64,000 bases of DNA from contig MAAF01000091.1 in NCBI GenBank assembly GCA_002163005.1, forward strand, positions 1-64,000. Reading direction: 5' to 3'. The notes under the pieces were generated by a model that worked only from the letters and a program-made list of their open reading frames with translations, was not told where the DNA came from and did no database searches. Shown one piece after another: positions 18,691 to 26,453 of this stretch. Numbering within the stretch: position 1 is the first letter of the stretch; every line of letters begins with the position of its first letter. This stretch comes from Colwellia psychrerythraea (lineage in GTDB: Bacteria > Pseudomonadota > Gammaproteobacteria > Enterobacterales > Alteromonadaceae). The translations under genes and the position numbers were made by a program.

Positions 18691-19312
18691 TGACATTAAC
18701 AAGCTCGTTTTGGATTTAGCTCTATTAATGTTCAAACTTTAATTAAGCTCTTTTGTGAAGTGAAATATCCATATTAAGAACTTCAACCCCCAACAACTTG
18801 ACCGACACTATTATCTGGTACTCTTTGCACAACTTCATCAGCATTTGAGTTACTTCTCACTAGCAACATAGAGCCAACAATTAAATACATATTTATCAGT
18901 AAGATAACGATAAGTATTTGATTCTCCCTTTAATATGATGTCTAAAGAACATCAGAAACAAATCAAATATACATCACAAAATATAGAGTTGTTAATTGCA
19001 CAACCTTTTCTAAATAAGTAGAAGATTCAAAATTATTTTGTTTGTCAAAGAGGAATTTACGAGTGCAATCAGCCATTGAAGTGGTCAGTGTTAACTTGTC
19101 GGTGTGGTAATGTTATCCAATCCCTATGCCACTACGCGCCCAAAGCAAGTTAGAAAAATTGTGTGAAATATGCCCATTAATCCCATGACAGATTATTTAT
19201 TTTAGATAACGATAACCTGCATTTATAACAGGGTTACTCCTTAATAAATCATGTGAATTTGATAGGATAGTTGCTAAATTATGGTATCTGAAAACCTAAG
19301 GCTAAACATAAA
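18691..19312. other. Intergenic, no gene seen
   Basis: 620 bp of AT-rich sequence between a repeat and the WD40-like gene. I find no reading frame with a credible start, and no stem-loop strong enough to name. Confidence 0.4.
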
Positions 19313-19960
19313 ATGATGAACTTGATTGTACCTGATATAATAAGCTCTGATAACAAGCGACAACTACGCTTTCCCGGGTTTGCATACGATATAGAAATAA
19401 TTGATTTAACAAACCAACAAGTTTTACATCAACGAACAGACTACGGTGGAGACAATACCAGTGGTACCTTTACTGAAAATGAAGATGTTGTTATTTATTT
19501 AACAGTTTGTAAACACGGCTATATTCCACCCATTATAAAAATATGGGATCTAAAAAATGATACCTTTGATGAGATAGTTACCCCCCACTCTACTCAGCAT
19601 TTATATCTACCGGTGGCCTATCACAAGGTTATGCGACGTTTAGTAATAGCTGATTTTATTGGAGGTATCAGTACCTATAATGTTCAAACACGTGAAATAA
19701 TGTGGTACAAGGAATCACCTGAAGATAGTAATGTTCATCACATCATATTTTTAGCTTTTTCTGAATGTGGTGATAAAGTTGCAGCCTTACAAAAAGATAA
19801 ACTGACCGTTTATGATTTTACCACCGGTAAAATCCGTCTTAGCACACCATTGATGGATGAATATTCAACATGTGAATTTCAAGAAGAGGATCTTTACATT
19901 CACGTAAACCACCCAGAAAAAGAAACGATAAGAGTCTGCTGTAAGGACATAATTTTTTAG
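19313..19960 (+). CDS. Beta-propeller-like (WD40-type) hypothetical protein
   Basis: 215 residues starting at tandem ATG codons. The sequence alternates short beta strands with WD-like endings: PPIIKIWDLKNDTFDEIV, then ADFIGGISTYNVQTREIMW, then KVAALQKDKLTVYDFTTGKIRL. This pattern suggests three to four blades of a WD40/quinoprotein-like propeller, fewer than the usual seven, so it may be a partial propeller or pair with a partner. No signal peptide, so cytoplasmic. It converges on the kinase gene that ends 70 bp away on the other strand. I do not recognise a specific family. Confidence 0.65.
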   Translation: MMNLIVPDIISSDNKRQLRFPGFAYDIEIIDLTNQQVLHQRTDYGGDNTSGTFTENEDVVIYLTVCKHGYIPPIIKIWDLKNDTFDEIVTPHSTQHLYLPVAYHKVMRRLVIADFIGGISTYNVQTREIMWYKESPEDSNVHHIIFLAFSECGDKVAALQKDKLTVYDFTTGKIRLSTPLMDEYSTCEFQEEDLYIHVNHPEKETIRVCCKDIIF

Positions 19961-20030
19961 CGAGAGATCGCGTTAAGAAATAGGCCTAGTGCATGCCTTT
20001 CAATATACTTTTTGAGTTAACTTACATATT

Positions 20031-21170
20031 TTACTTTACGAATAACATCACACTACTGGCAACCGAATATAACATTAGCACGCAAGCCATTGAAGTAAAT
20101 GGTTTTCTAGCGATGAGTTTTTTCAATTGATAAATAGGGTTTGTTGAGTATTCATCAATTGAAAAACCTTGCTGATACTTTTGTAATGCTAACCGTAGTT
20201 TATTTGCATCTTGATAGCGGCTCTGTGGCGTTATGGCGAGCGCTTTACTTAATACCGCATTTAACTCTTTATCGGTAGTATATGAAGCACTTGCTTGGTT
20301 AGGAGAATTATCGGTTAATAGTTTATTTGATAATAAATAATACAAAATAGCCCCTAAGGAATAAACATCCGACATTGCTTTGCATGGGGATCCGGTTATT
20401 TGCTCTGGTGCACTCCAATTTTTTGAAAACGCTTTAACGGTAGCGCTATTGTCATCCGTTTCAGGCTGTTTAAATATATTGGTTAAGCCAAGGTCTATCA
20501 ATACTAAATGCCCTTGTTCATTAATAATGATGTTTTGTGGTTTTAAATCACCATGATAGGTTTGTAAATCATGCAAATAAGAAACTGCATTTAATAGCTG
20601 AATAAAAACATTCAGCTTTTGTTTTTGAGTGGTCTTATTATTTTCCAACCAAAGTTCTAATGATTGACCGTCAATATAATCCATAACAATACAAGCATGG
20701 TCCAATACTTCAGATACACCATAAAGACTGCAAATATTGGGGTGATCTAATGACATCAAGTTTGATGCTTCACTAAAAAACATCACTTTTTGTTGTTCAG
20801 TGTTTAACTTGTCACTGCGTAAAATTTTAATTGCTGCTTTATGGCTTTCATTTTCTGTATGACTAGGGCTGAAAATATTTTGCTCTGCATGAAACACAAA
20901 GCCCATGCCACCGGAGTTCGAAAGTAGGCTTTTAATGGTAAAGTCCATGACTTCTTGTCCAATAAAAGATTGCCATGAGGTGAATGTCACTTCGGTTATC
21001 TGTTGTGCTAAAAACTCCGTCCCAGATATTTTAACATCATCAACCTGCAACATTTTTTCTAGCTCATTAGCTTGCACTAAATCAATTTCTTTTAATTTAG
21101 ACAAGTGAAGCTGCTGCTCAGAAATACCTAATGGTGATAACTCATCATATAAAGAAACGATGTCTATCAT
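20031..21170 (-). CDS. Membrane-anchored Hanks-type Ser/Thr protein kinase
   Basis: 379 residues. Residues about 75-345 form a Hanks kinase with a glycine-rich loop SNSGGMGFV (84-92), catalytic Lys K115 in AAIKIL, E134, catalytic loop HGDLKPQN (206-213, HGD in place of HRD), DLG at 226-228 in place of DFG, and SAPEQ as the APE motif. A single C-terminal membrane span (about 358-377, ending MLFVK) anchors it with the kinase domain in the cytoplasm and almost nothing outside, so it lacks an external sensor. The HGD without Arg means activation-loop phosphorylation may not be needed (inference). Its ATG overlaps the end of the sigma-factor gene by 4 bp (ATGA), implying translational coupling. 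The sigma factor is the likely substrate. Confidence 0.92.
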   Translation of the reverse strand: MIDIVSLYDELSPLGISEQQLHLSKLKEIDLVQANELEKMLQVDDVKISGTEFLAQQITEVTFTSWQSFIGQEVMDFTIKSLLSNSGGMGFVFHAEQNIFSPSHTENESHKAAIKILRSDKLNTEQQKVMFFSEASNLMSLDHPNICSLYGVSEVLDHACIVMDYIDGQSLELWLENNKTTQKQKLNVFIQLLNAVSYLHDLQTYHGDLKPQNIIINEQGHLVLIDLGLTNIFKQPETDDNSATVKAFSKNWSAPEQITGSPCKAMSDVYSLGAILYYLLSNKLLTDNSPNQASASYTTDKELNAVLSKALAITPQSRYQDANKLRLALQKYQQGFSIDEYSTNPIYQLKKLIARKPFTSMACVLMLYSVASSVMLFVK

Positions 21171-21754
21171 TGAGTTAACTTACTTCTTAGCCAGACTGTC
21201 GCAAACTTTAAATCGTTGTCAACGGTTCTTGAGGAAAGCGATAACATATCAGCAATTTGTTGATGAGAAACTACGGCAAAATGTTTTAACTCAAAGACTT
21301 CAGATTGTCTTGGGTGCTTTTCCTGAAGCAGCTCTAAGGCTTTTAATAGGTCCAGATTTTGATCCCAATTAGGTTGATGACCGATAACCTGCGTTATCTC
21401 TGATTGAAAAAAATCATGCTTTAATTGCTGCTTTTTAACTAATGACGAATGTGGCTTTCCAAAGAGTAGATGCCAAACAGATACTCTTACATAATCAAAA
21501 AACTCTTTTCGACCGGCAAAGGGTTGCTCATCATTGCGCCAATAATGGAGCTTAACGATGCATTCATTTGCTAACTCAGTCACTGATGCATCTTGTAAAA
21601 TAGTTTCATTAGGCGTTTGCTTATCAAGATATTTGCCAACAATGGCGCGAATGTCTTGATAAGCATGTTCGAGAAATTCACTACTCTTCTTTTTATCTCT
21701 ATTTTGCCATCCAATGAGCAGTTCCGTTGCATTATCTAAGTTCTTAATTGACAT
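21167..21754 (-). CDS. ECF-type sigma factor, kinase-associated group
   Basis: 195 residues. Sigma-2 is at about 12-100 and sigma-4 at about 135-192, with the HTH VVSHQQIADMLSLSSRTVDNDLKFA. The sequence resembles the TIGR02999-type sigma factors found beside Ser/Thr kinases. In the sigma-2 core-binding segment, where typical ECF factors have an acidic DAED-like motif, this one has ASVTELANECIVKL, offering Ser/Thr instead of Asp. In the described kinase-linked ECF group, phosphorylation of Thr there supplies the charge needed to bind RNA polymerase. No anti-sigma factor is present, and the kinase gene overlaps by 4 bp. Candidate target promoters lie 1.5 to 4.6 kb upstream (23269, 23795, 26278). 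Confidence 0.85.
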   Translation of the reverse strand: MSIKNLDNATELLIGWQNRDKKKSSEFLEHAYQDIRAIVGKYLDKQTPNETILQDASVTELANECIVKLHYWRNDEQPFAGRKEFFDYVRVSVWHLLFGKPHSSLVKKQQLKHDFFQSEITQVIGHQPNWDQNLDLLKALELLQEKHPRQSEVFELKHFAVVSHQQIADMLSLSSRTVDNDLKFATVWLRSKLTQ

Positions 21755-21840
21755 AGCGCAAATCTTTCCATCTGTCTGTTTTTAAATAGTATGAGTGCAT
21801 GGCACCTATATTACTCATTAATCATAGAGAGGCGTATAAA

Positions 21841-22518
21841 TTATTTTAATGTTGTTAAATTAAGTATCGTAAACGCATACGTTGAAGAAAACGTATCTAT
21901 CCAATAACGATTATTAACCTTGGTAATATCGGGTACAGGTGAATGCCCATGTACTACATAATCAATAGACTCTATGGCTAAACATTCTTTGTTATTTTTT
22001 AAAGGACGACTCCACAATGTTTGCCAAATATCATCCTCTGACAAAATCCCACTTTGTAATTTACTCCAGTTATTAGTGGCTGAGGCGTGACTGACTCCCA
22101 CTTTTTTATTGTAAACATCAATTGTTCGGGTAAGTGGCATACATATTTCTATTAACGTTTTCCACCTTAGTAAAAGGTCAAAATTATGCTGATTTTCTGA
22201 CAACCATTGCCCACTATTTCCTTTCAGTACATCCCAGTAATGAGGAGATGTAAAGCCAAGCAAAAATAATTGTTCATGATTTCCCATAACCGAATAAAAC
22301 CATTTTTCAGTTAATAAATTTAAACACGCAATGGTATCAACTCCCCTGCTCAGTAGGTCTCCCGTGCAAAATAAACGGTCACGTTTATAATCAAAAGCAA
22401 GCTCTGTAAGTTGCTTATATAGTTGCTCAACCTCTCCATGCAAGTCACCAACAATAAAGTCCCTTCCTGCCAAATTAGCATTATTATAAACGTGCTGCTT
22501 ACGTGGTTTAAAATGCAT
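21841..22518 (-). CDS. PPP-family Ser/Thr protein phosphatase (PrpA/lambda-phosphatase type)
   Basis: 225 residues, the size of lambda phosphatase. Metal-binding motifs in order: GDLHG (24-28), GDLLSRG (53-59), GNHE (79-82), VGVSHAS near 140 and VVHGHSP near 189. The second motif is GDxxSRG rather than the usual GDxxDRG, although the metal-bridging Asp (D54) is kept. It should remove phosphate from Ser/Thr residues in the cytoplasm. It lies 86 bp upstream of the sigma and kinase genes on the same strand. Together they make a kinase/phosphatase/sigma module in which it could reverse the kinase's action. Confidence 0.88.
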   Translation of the reverse strand: MHFKPRKQHVYNNANLAGRDFIVGDLHGEVEQLYKQLTELAFDYKRDRLFCTGDLLSRGVDTIACLNLLTEKWFYSVMGNHEQLFLLGFTSPHYWDVLKGNSGQWLSENQHNFDLLLRWKTLIEICMPLTRTIDVYNKKVGVSHASATNNWSKLQSGILSEDDIWQTLWSRPLKNNKECLAIESIDYVVHGHSPVPDITKVNNRYWIDTFSSTYAFTILNLTTLK

Positions 22519-22583
22519 AAGCCCCCCTTATATACATTTACGTTACAGCCATTTCTGTAATGGCTGCAGTCAGACTTATACAA

Positions 22584-23159
22584 TTATTTTTGTATTAATT
22601 TACTCCAGAATTCATTATTAGCTTTGTACCCGGGTTTCAACGCAGTAACAATGACTAATATACAACTCACAATAAACAGATAAAAACCAGCACCTAATAC
22701 CTCTGTCGCCAAACGCATTAGATCACGGCTTCTAGGTGCTCCAAATACTTGCAGCATGTCAGAAACTTGCTGAAAAATAGTTAAGCTAATCGCTGCGAGC
22801 AAAAAGATAATTAAACCACGTGAAATTATTTGTTTTGCGCCAAACAGATGACTGCATAATGCCAGAGCAGTTATCACATATAACCATGTTGGCGTAACTT
22901 CGCTTAAAGGTAGCGAGTTCCCCATCACATTAGCAAGAGGGAAAAAGGTACTTATTAGCAATGCCACTAAACTAAATACGGCAAAAAAATTCATAAGCTT
23001 TAAACCTGAGGTATCAATTGCCGATGCCTTTTCTTTGGTTTCAGCGAGTGTAGATTTTACCTGTTCAAATGCCTGAGATTGTTGCACCTCTTTAGATAAT
23101 TTTTCTGCACTATTTTTAGCTTCATTAGCTAGCTCAATTGCTTTATTTTTAAATGTCAT
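22584..23159 (-). CDS. Four-span membrane protein with amphipathic N-terminal helix
   Basis: 191 residues. Residues 1-48 form a charged Ala/Glu/Lys-rich helix (KAIELANEAKNSAEKLSKEV), followed by membrane spans at about 54-73, 91-108, 112-132 and 153-173. A VFGAPRSRDLMRLATEVLGAGFY stretch connects spans 3 and 4. No family recognised. A conserved bipartite promoter-like motif (23269-23294) lies about 110 bp upstream and the same motif occurs before the genes at 23399 and 25913, so these three are probably co-regulated. The gene ends 65 bp before the phosphatase gene on the same strand, so read-through into the phosphatase-sigma-kinase group is possible. Confidence 0.7.
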   Translation of the reverse strand: MTFKNKAIELANEAKNSAEKLSKEVQQSQAFEQVKSTLAETKEKASAIDTSGLKLMNFFAVFSLVALLISTFFPLANVMGNSLPLSEVTPTWLYVITALALCSHLFGAKQIISRGLIIFLLAAISLTIFQQVSDMLQVFGAPRSRDLMRLATEVLGAGFYLFIVSCILVIVTALKPGYKANNEFWSKLIQK

Positions 23160-23268
23160 ATGTATACCCTTTTAAAGTCGTTATTCGTTATTAACAAAAG
23201 AAGAACACAAGCGCCTCTTTTGTGATTGTTGATATGACTATTTTGCTTATAAATACGATTAAGATCAG

Positions 23269-23294
23269 GTGACGGAAGTTAATTTAAATTACGC
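23269..23294 (-). promoter_or_regulatory. Putative ECF-type promoter, site 1
   Basis: On the minus strand this reads GCGTAA-N14-CGTCAC, preceded by an AT run ending TATTGCGTAA. The same hexamers with the same 14-base spacing occur at 23795-23820 and 26278-26303, each 70-110 bp upstream of a small membrane or lipoprotein gene. CGTC is a common -10 core of ECF promoters. The nearest ECF gene is at 21167-21754. Confidence 0.6.
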
Positions 23295-23340
23295 AATAAT
23301 ATTTGCATGAATAATTTTCAGGGAATAGTTAGGAATATAC

Positions 23341-23373
23341 AAAAAAGCCAAAGCATAACGGCCTTGGCTTTTG
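23341..23373 (-). terminator. Intrinsic terminator after the 104-residue lipoprotein gene
   Basis: On the minus strand AAAAGCCAAGG ... CTTTGGCTTTTTT forms a stem closed by a run of T, 25 bp past the stop codon of the gene ending at 23399. The A-run on the other side would also allow function on the + strand. Confidence 0.75.
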
Positions 23374-23398
23374 GATGGCGCATTGCGTATTAACAGTA

Positions 23399-23713
23399 TT
23401 AGAACTGTAATATATTCGCTTCTAATGTTTCTCTATCTAATGAAACACCATCATCATCGGCTTTCTCAGTGATATATGAAAATTCACATTCATTCATTAT
23501 TTTTTTTTGCTGTTTAGAAATCCTATTTCCTCTCACATTTGCCTCTTTTAAACAGGAGTTATACATAGTCGTTATTCCATCTATATTATCCTTCCAAGTG
23601 TTTATCCATTTTAACTGCTCTTCATCAGTTGATGAACCGCATCCTGTTAAAGCCGTTGCAACAATAGCCATCATTAAGCCCGCTTTAATATTTTTATTTA
23701 GTCGTTTTTTCAT
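23399..23713 (-). CDS. Small lipoprotein, unknown function
   Basis: 104 residues from the ATG at 23713. A GTG four codons upstream is rejected because GAGTGAG then lies at ribosome-site distance. The signal peptide ends in lipobox ALTGC with acylated C25. The mature part is short, acidic and helical (WKDNIDGITTMYNSCLKEA), with two Cys that could form a disulfide. No family recognised. It has its own terminator at 23341-23373 and its own copy of the conserved promoter-like motif at 23795-23820, about 80 bp upstream, so it is a monocistronic member of the inferred local regulon. Confidence 0.7.
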   Translation of the reverse strand: MKKRLNKNIKAGLMMAIVATALTGCGSSTDEEQLKWINTWKDNIDGITTMYNSCLKEANVRGNRISKQQKKIMNECEFSYITEKADDDGVSLDRETLEANILQF

Positions 23714-23794
23714 TGTATTGCTCACTCTTTATATAAATTAATTATTTCTTATTTGCAGAGGATTAAGTGTAATAAACAGATGAAATAACAGGGA

Positions 23795-23820
23795 GTGACG
23801 GAAAGCTTATTTTTTTACGC
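23795..23820 (-). promoter_or_regulatory. Putative ECF-type promoter, site 2
   Basis: Minus strand GCGTAA-N14-CGTCAC, preceded by TATTTTGCGTAA. Identical hexamers and spacing to sites 23269-23294 and 26278-26303. It drives the lipoprotein gene at 23399-23713 if functional. Confidence 0.6.
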
Positions 23821-24091
23821 AAAATATATGTTGAAGAAAATACGAGTGTAAGGATCTGATTAGCTGAAATGGATAAACGTTAAAGCGCTACTTTCACAAG
23901 ATAGAATCAATAAGATTTACCACTAAGTATACTCAAACACGCGCCTTTTTATACAAAACAAGTGCGTCAATATCCTATTCTAATTCTTTATAAGAAGAAG
24001 CAAGATTATTTAGGCAGGTTGTGTGTAGTGGTCAGCACACACATCAGGTGCTTTTAGGTAAGAGGACTCACGAATATCTAGCGCCTTTTCT

Positions 24092-24163
24092 TCAAGCACT
24101 TTTGGTCATTTGACGGATGAACATCCAAAGAACAAAACAAGTAAGAATAATAATTTGTATCAT
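24092..24163 (-). CDS. Candidate 23-residue single-span membrane peptide
   Basis: A short frame (MIQIIILTCFVLWMFIRQM, then TKSA and stop) preceded by a near-perfect GGAGGT four bases before the ATG. Almost the whole peptide is one hydrophobic helix with a basic end, like known small membrane proteins. It lies in an otherwise empty 380-bp gap between the lipoprotein gene and the split GGDEF gene. The evidence is the ribosome site and composition only. Confidence 0.4.
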   Translation of the reverse strand: MIQIIILTCFVLWMFIRQMTKSA

Positions 24164-24273
24164 TAATACCTCCATGTAAAATATGCCAACAAATTAGCAA
24201 GCATATGTTTTATTGAAAGATATACTTGCTAATAGACTTATTATTTAATCTGATCTATTTACTATTAAAGCCA

Positions 24274-25523
24274 CTATGAAACTAACTGATTACGCCCATT
24301 CGCTTTAGCCACATAGAGTTTTTTATCAGCTAAGCTCAGCATAGATTTAATATCATTCTTTATTCCATGAAATAAACCAATAGACACGGTAATATTTATG
24401 ACAACACCATCTTTTTCATAAGGCGTAGATGCTATTTTTTTTATCAATTTTTCAAAGATATAAATCGCTTTTTCTAGCGTCAAATCATCAAGCACTATAC
24501 AAAACTCTTCTCCCCCATTTCTAACAATGAGATCTTTTTTTCTAAAGTTAGATTTAAGACCTTACTTATCAACTTTAAGACATCATCCCCAATATCATGA
24601 CCATAGGTATCATTAACAACTTTAAAATGATCTATGTCGATCATCGCAACCGACAATGGACTGTTTGTAATAAGCGCTGACTGTATTAATGCTTTCGATT
24701 CACCTTCTAAAGCACGGAGATTTTTAAGTTGGGTGAGCGGGTCTATTGTCGCTTCAATATTTTTTTCTTGGATGGTGTCTAACATTTCAAGGACTTGCAT
24801 AATACGAAGGTTTAACTGCTCTTTTACAAAGGGTTTAGTGATAAAATCATTAGCACCTTTTTTTAAAAACTCTATAGAAAGTTGACTGTTATAGCCATGT
24901 GGGGTCATTCCAAGTACGCCGAGCGTGGTCGAAGGAAATTGCTCTCGTATAGCTTCAACAAGCTCAACACCTTGAATGTCACCGCTTATATCTAAGTCAA
25001 TTAAAACGAGTTGAATATCACTATGAGTTTTTAATAATTCTAACGTAGTTTTAGCATCACTACTTTGCAAAGACCCCAAGCCAAACTGCTGTAAATTTTC
25101 TGCTAATTTATTACGAAAACTATCAGAGCCATCAACGATTAATGCTTTGATAAAATTATTCTTATAGACACGTTCTATGAGTCTGGTACTGTAAAGAAGA
25201 TCACTGTTTGGTTTTTTAATTAAGTATTCAAAAACACATTTATCCAGTAATATCTCTCTGATCTCAGTAGAGTATTCTTGCGTATATACAATAGTTGGAA
25301 TCTTATGTTCAAGCAGTAAATCTACACCTTGCCCCTCCATTGCCCCCTCAAGAAAATAATCAAGTAATGCTATAAATACATTATCTTTATTTATAGATAG
25401 ATATTCCTGTAATTGTGAAAAATTTTCTACCGTATCTATCGAATAAGTGAAATTATTTCTTAATTCTTCAATTTTATTCTTTAATAATTGTGGGTTATCT
25501 TCTATAAGAAGTATCTTTTTCAT
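24274..25523 (-). CDS. REC-REC-GGDEF response regulator, interrupted by a -1 frameshift
   Basis: The first frame (25523 to 24495, 342 residues) has two receiver domains, REC1 with phospho-acceptor D55 (IALLDYF) and REC2 with D176 (LVLIDLD), followed by the start of a GGDEF domain (IDPLTQLKNLRAL, MIDIDHFKVVNDTYGHDIGDD). It then runs out of frame at an A7 tract (24535-24541) and stops. The rest of the GGDEF domain, including the active-site NGGEEF (24502-24519) and the closing ADKKLYVAKANGRN, continues in the -1 frame to 24274. A -1 slip on A_AAA_AAG restores a 416-residue diguanylate cyclase exactly. The cause may be mutation, a sequencing error or programmed frameshifting. AAAGG precedes the ATG. 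It is monocistronic and would make c-di-GMP if full length. Confidence 0.8.
24534..24540 (-). other. A_AAA_AAG slippery heptamer in the GGDEF gene
   Basis: Read on the minus strand in the upstream frame, the codons are GAA AAA AAG ATC. Slippage by -1 at AAA AAG makes the next codon GAT and restores the GGDEF frame. The same heptamer in the same phase drives -1 frameshifting in E. coli dnaX. A weak AAGG lies about 18 bases upstream, farther than the stimulatory site in dnaX, and no strong downstream stem-loop is evident. Confidence 0.5.
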
Positions 25524-25912
25524 TTGAACCTTTACTTAGTCATTAAGAGCATTTTAATCAAATATTTTTTCAGTAGGTACAGGTGATTTCGAGATTTAGT
25601 ATTTATTCGAAAGGCATGTAATACATCAACTACTTGTTTAGTATAACCATATAATAATTAATGTTTTTTGTCTTTATTTTTACAAGCTTTTTACTTTTAT
25701 GTATTAGTTTAAAAATAAGCCGTTAAGCTGGTGTCGAAGTTAGCTGTTGAGGTCGTTACGGTAGTTTTTTAAATATTCAGGATGACTGCATCGTCAATTT
25801 CGAAGGGCTTATATTTTTAGCCCCCCCCATAATTTATACTTACTTTGGTGGTGGCCTAGTTAATAATGATATGCACTGTAAAGTAAGTTTAAAGTGCATT
25901 CAGTTAAAAACA
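25524..25912. other. Intergenic, no gene seen
   Basis: It lies between the REC-REC-GGDEF gene and the TM2-like gene, both on the minus strand. It is AT-rich, with one C8 tract at 25821-25828. No credible frame or terminator was found. Confidence 0.4.
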
Positions 25913-26191
25913 CTACTCGGCTTTACTTGCGGCCTCTAATAGTTTGTCATTTACTTTTTTCGTACCCGAATAACCATAAAATAAGCTGACAAGCCAAATA
26001 ACAAAAGCAAGTGGCGATGCAATAATAGAAATTGCGCAGACTATGGTAAGAATAAGTGCGATAGACCCCCACATTACGGATCCCGCGTACATTTGCCCTG
26101 CCCCAGGAATGAAAAAACCAAGTGCTAAAGCAACAATAGGGTTCTTTAAGCTGTTTTGAAGACGGGTCGTTTCTATAACATCATTCATCAT
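25913..26191 (-). CDS. Small TM2-like membrane protein
   Basis: 92 residues with two to three hydrophobic spans (NPIVALALGFFIPGAGQMY, WGSIALILTIVCAISIIAS, then LAFVIWLVSLFYGYSG). The GFFIPGAGQMYAG loop is characteristic of the TM2/YozV-like small membrane proteins, whose function is unknown. The protein is inner-membrane with short charged tails. A copy of the conserved promoter-like motif lies at 26278-26303, about 87 bp upstream, which groups it with the genes at 22584 and 23399. Confidence 0.75.
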   Translation of the reverse strand: MMNDVIETTRLQNSLKNPIVALALGFFIPGAGQMYAGSVMWGSIALILTIVCAISIIASPLAFVIWLVSLFYGYSGTKKVNDKLLEAASKAE

Positions 26192-26277
26192 TAATAATCC
26201 TTAAATTGTAAATTACGTGCGTACATAGCAATGACAGCTAGTGGTGTAAAAGTAACAATTAGGGGGAGTGATCAGCA

Positions 26278-26303
26278 GTGACGTTAAGTGAAAGTTTTTA
26301 CGC
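26278..26303 (-). promoter_or_regulatory. Putative ECF-type promoter, site 3
   Basis: Minus strand GCGTAA-N14-CGTCAC preceded by AATATATTGCGTAA. It shares both hexamers and the 14-base spacing with sites 23269 and 23795, while the spacer sequence differs. It is placed to transcribe the TM2-like gene at 25913-26191. Confidence 0.6.
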
Positions 26304-26453
26304 AATATATTTAGTATTAAAAATATTTGATTAATATCATGTGATCCAAGAACAGAAAGCCTCATACTAATAGGACTAGTCATATGAGAATATTTTTTTC
26401 AATAGGTAGAAGAAGTTGTCAAGAATGCAGTAGTAATTAATAATAACTGTGCA

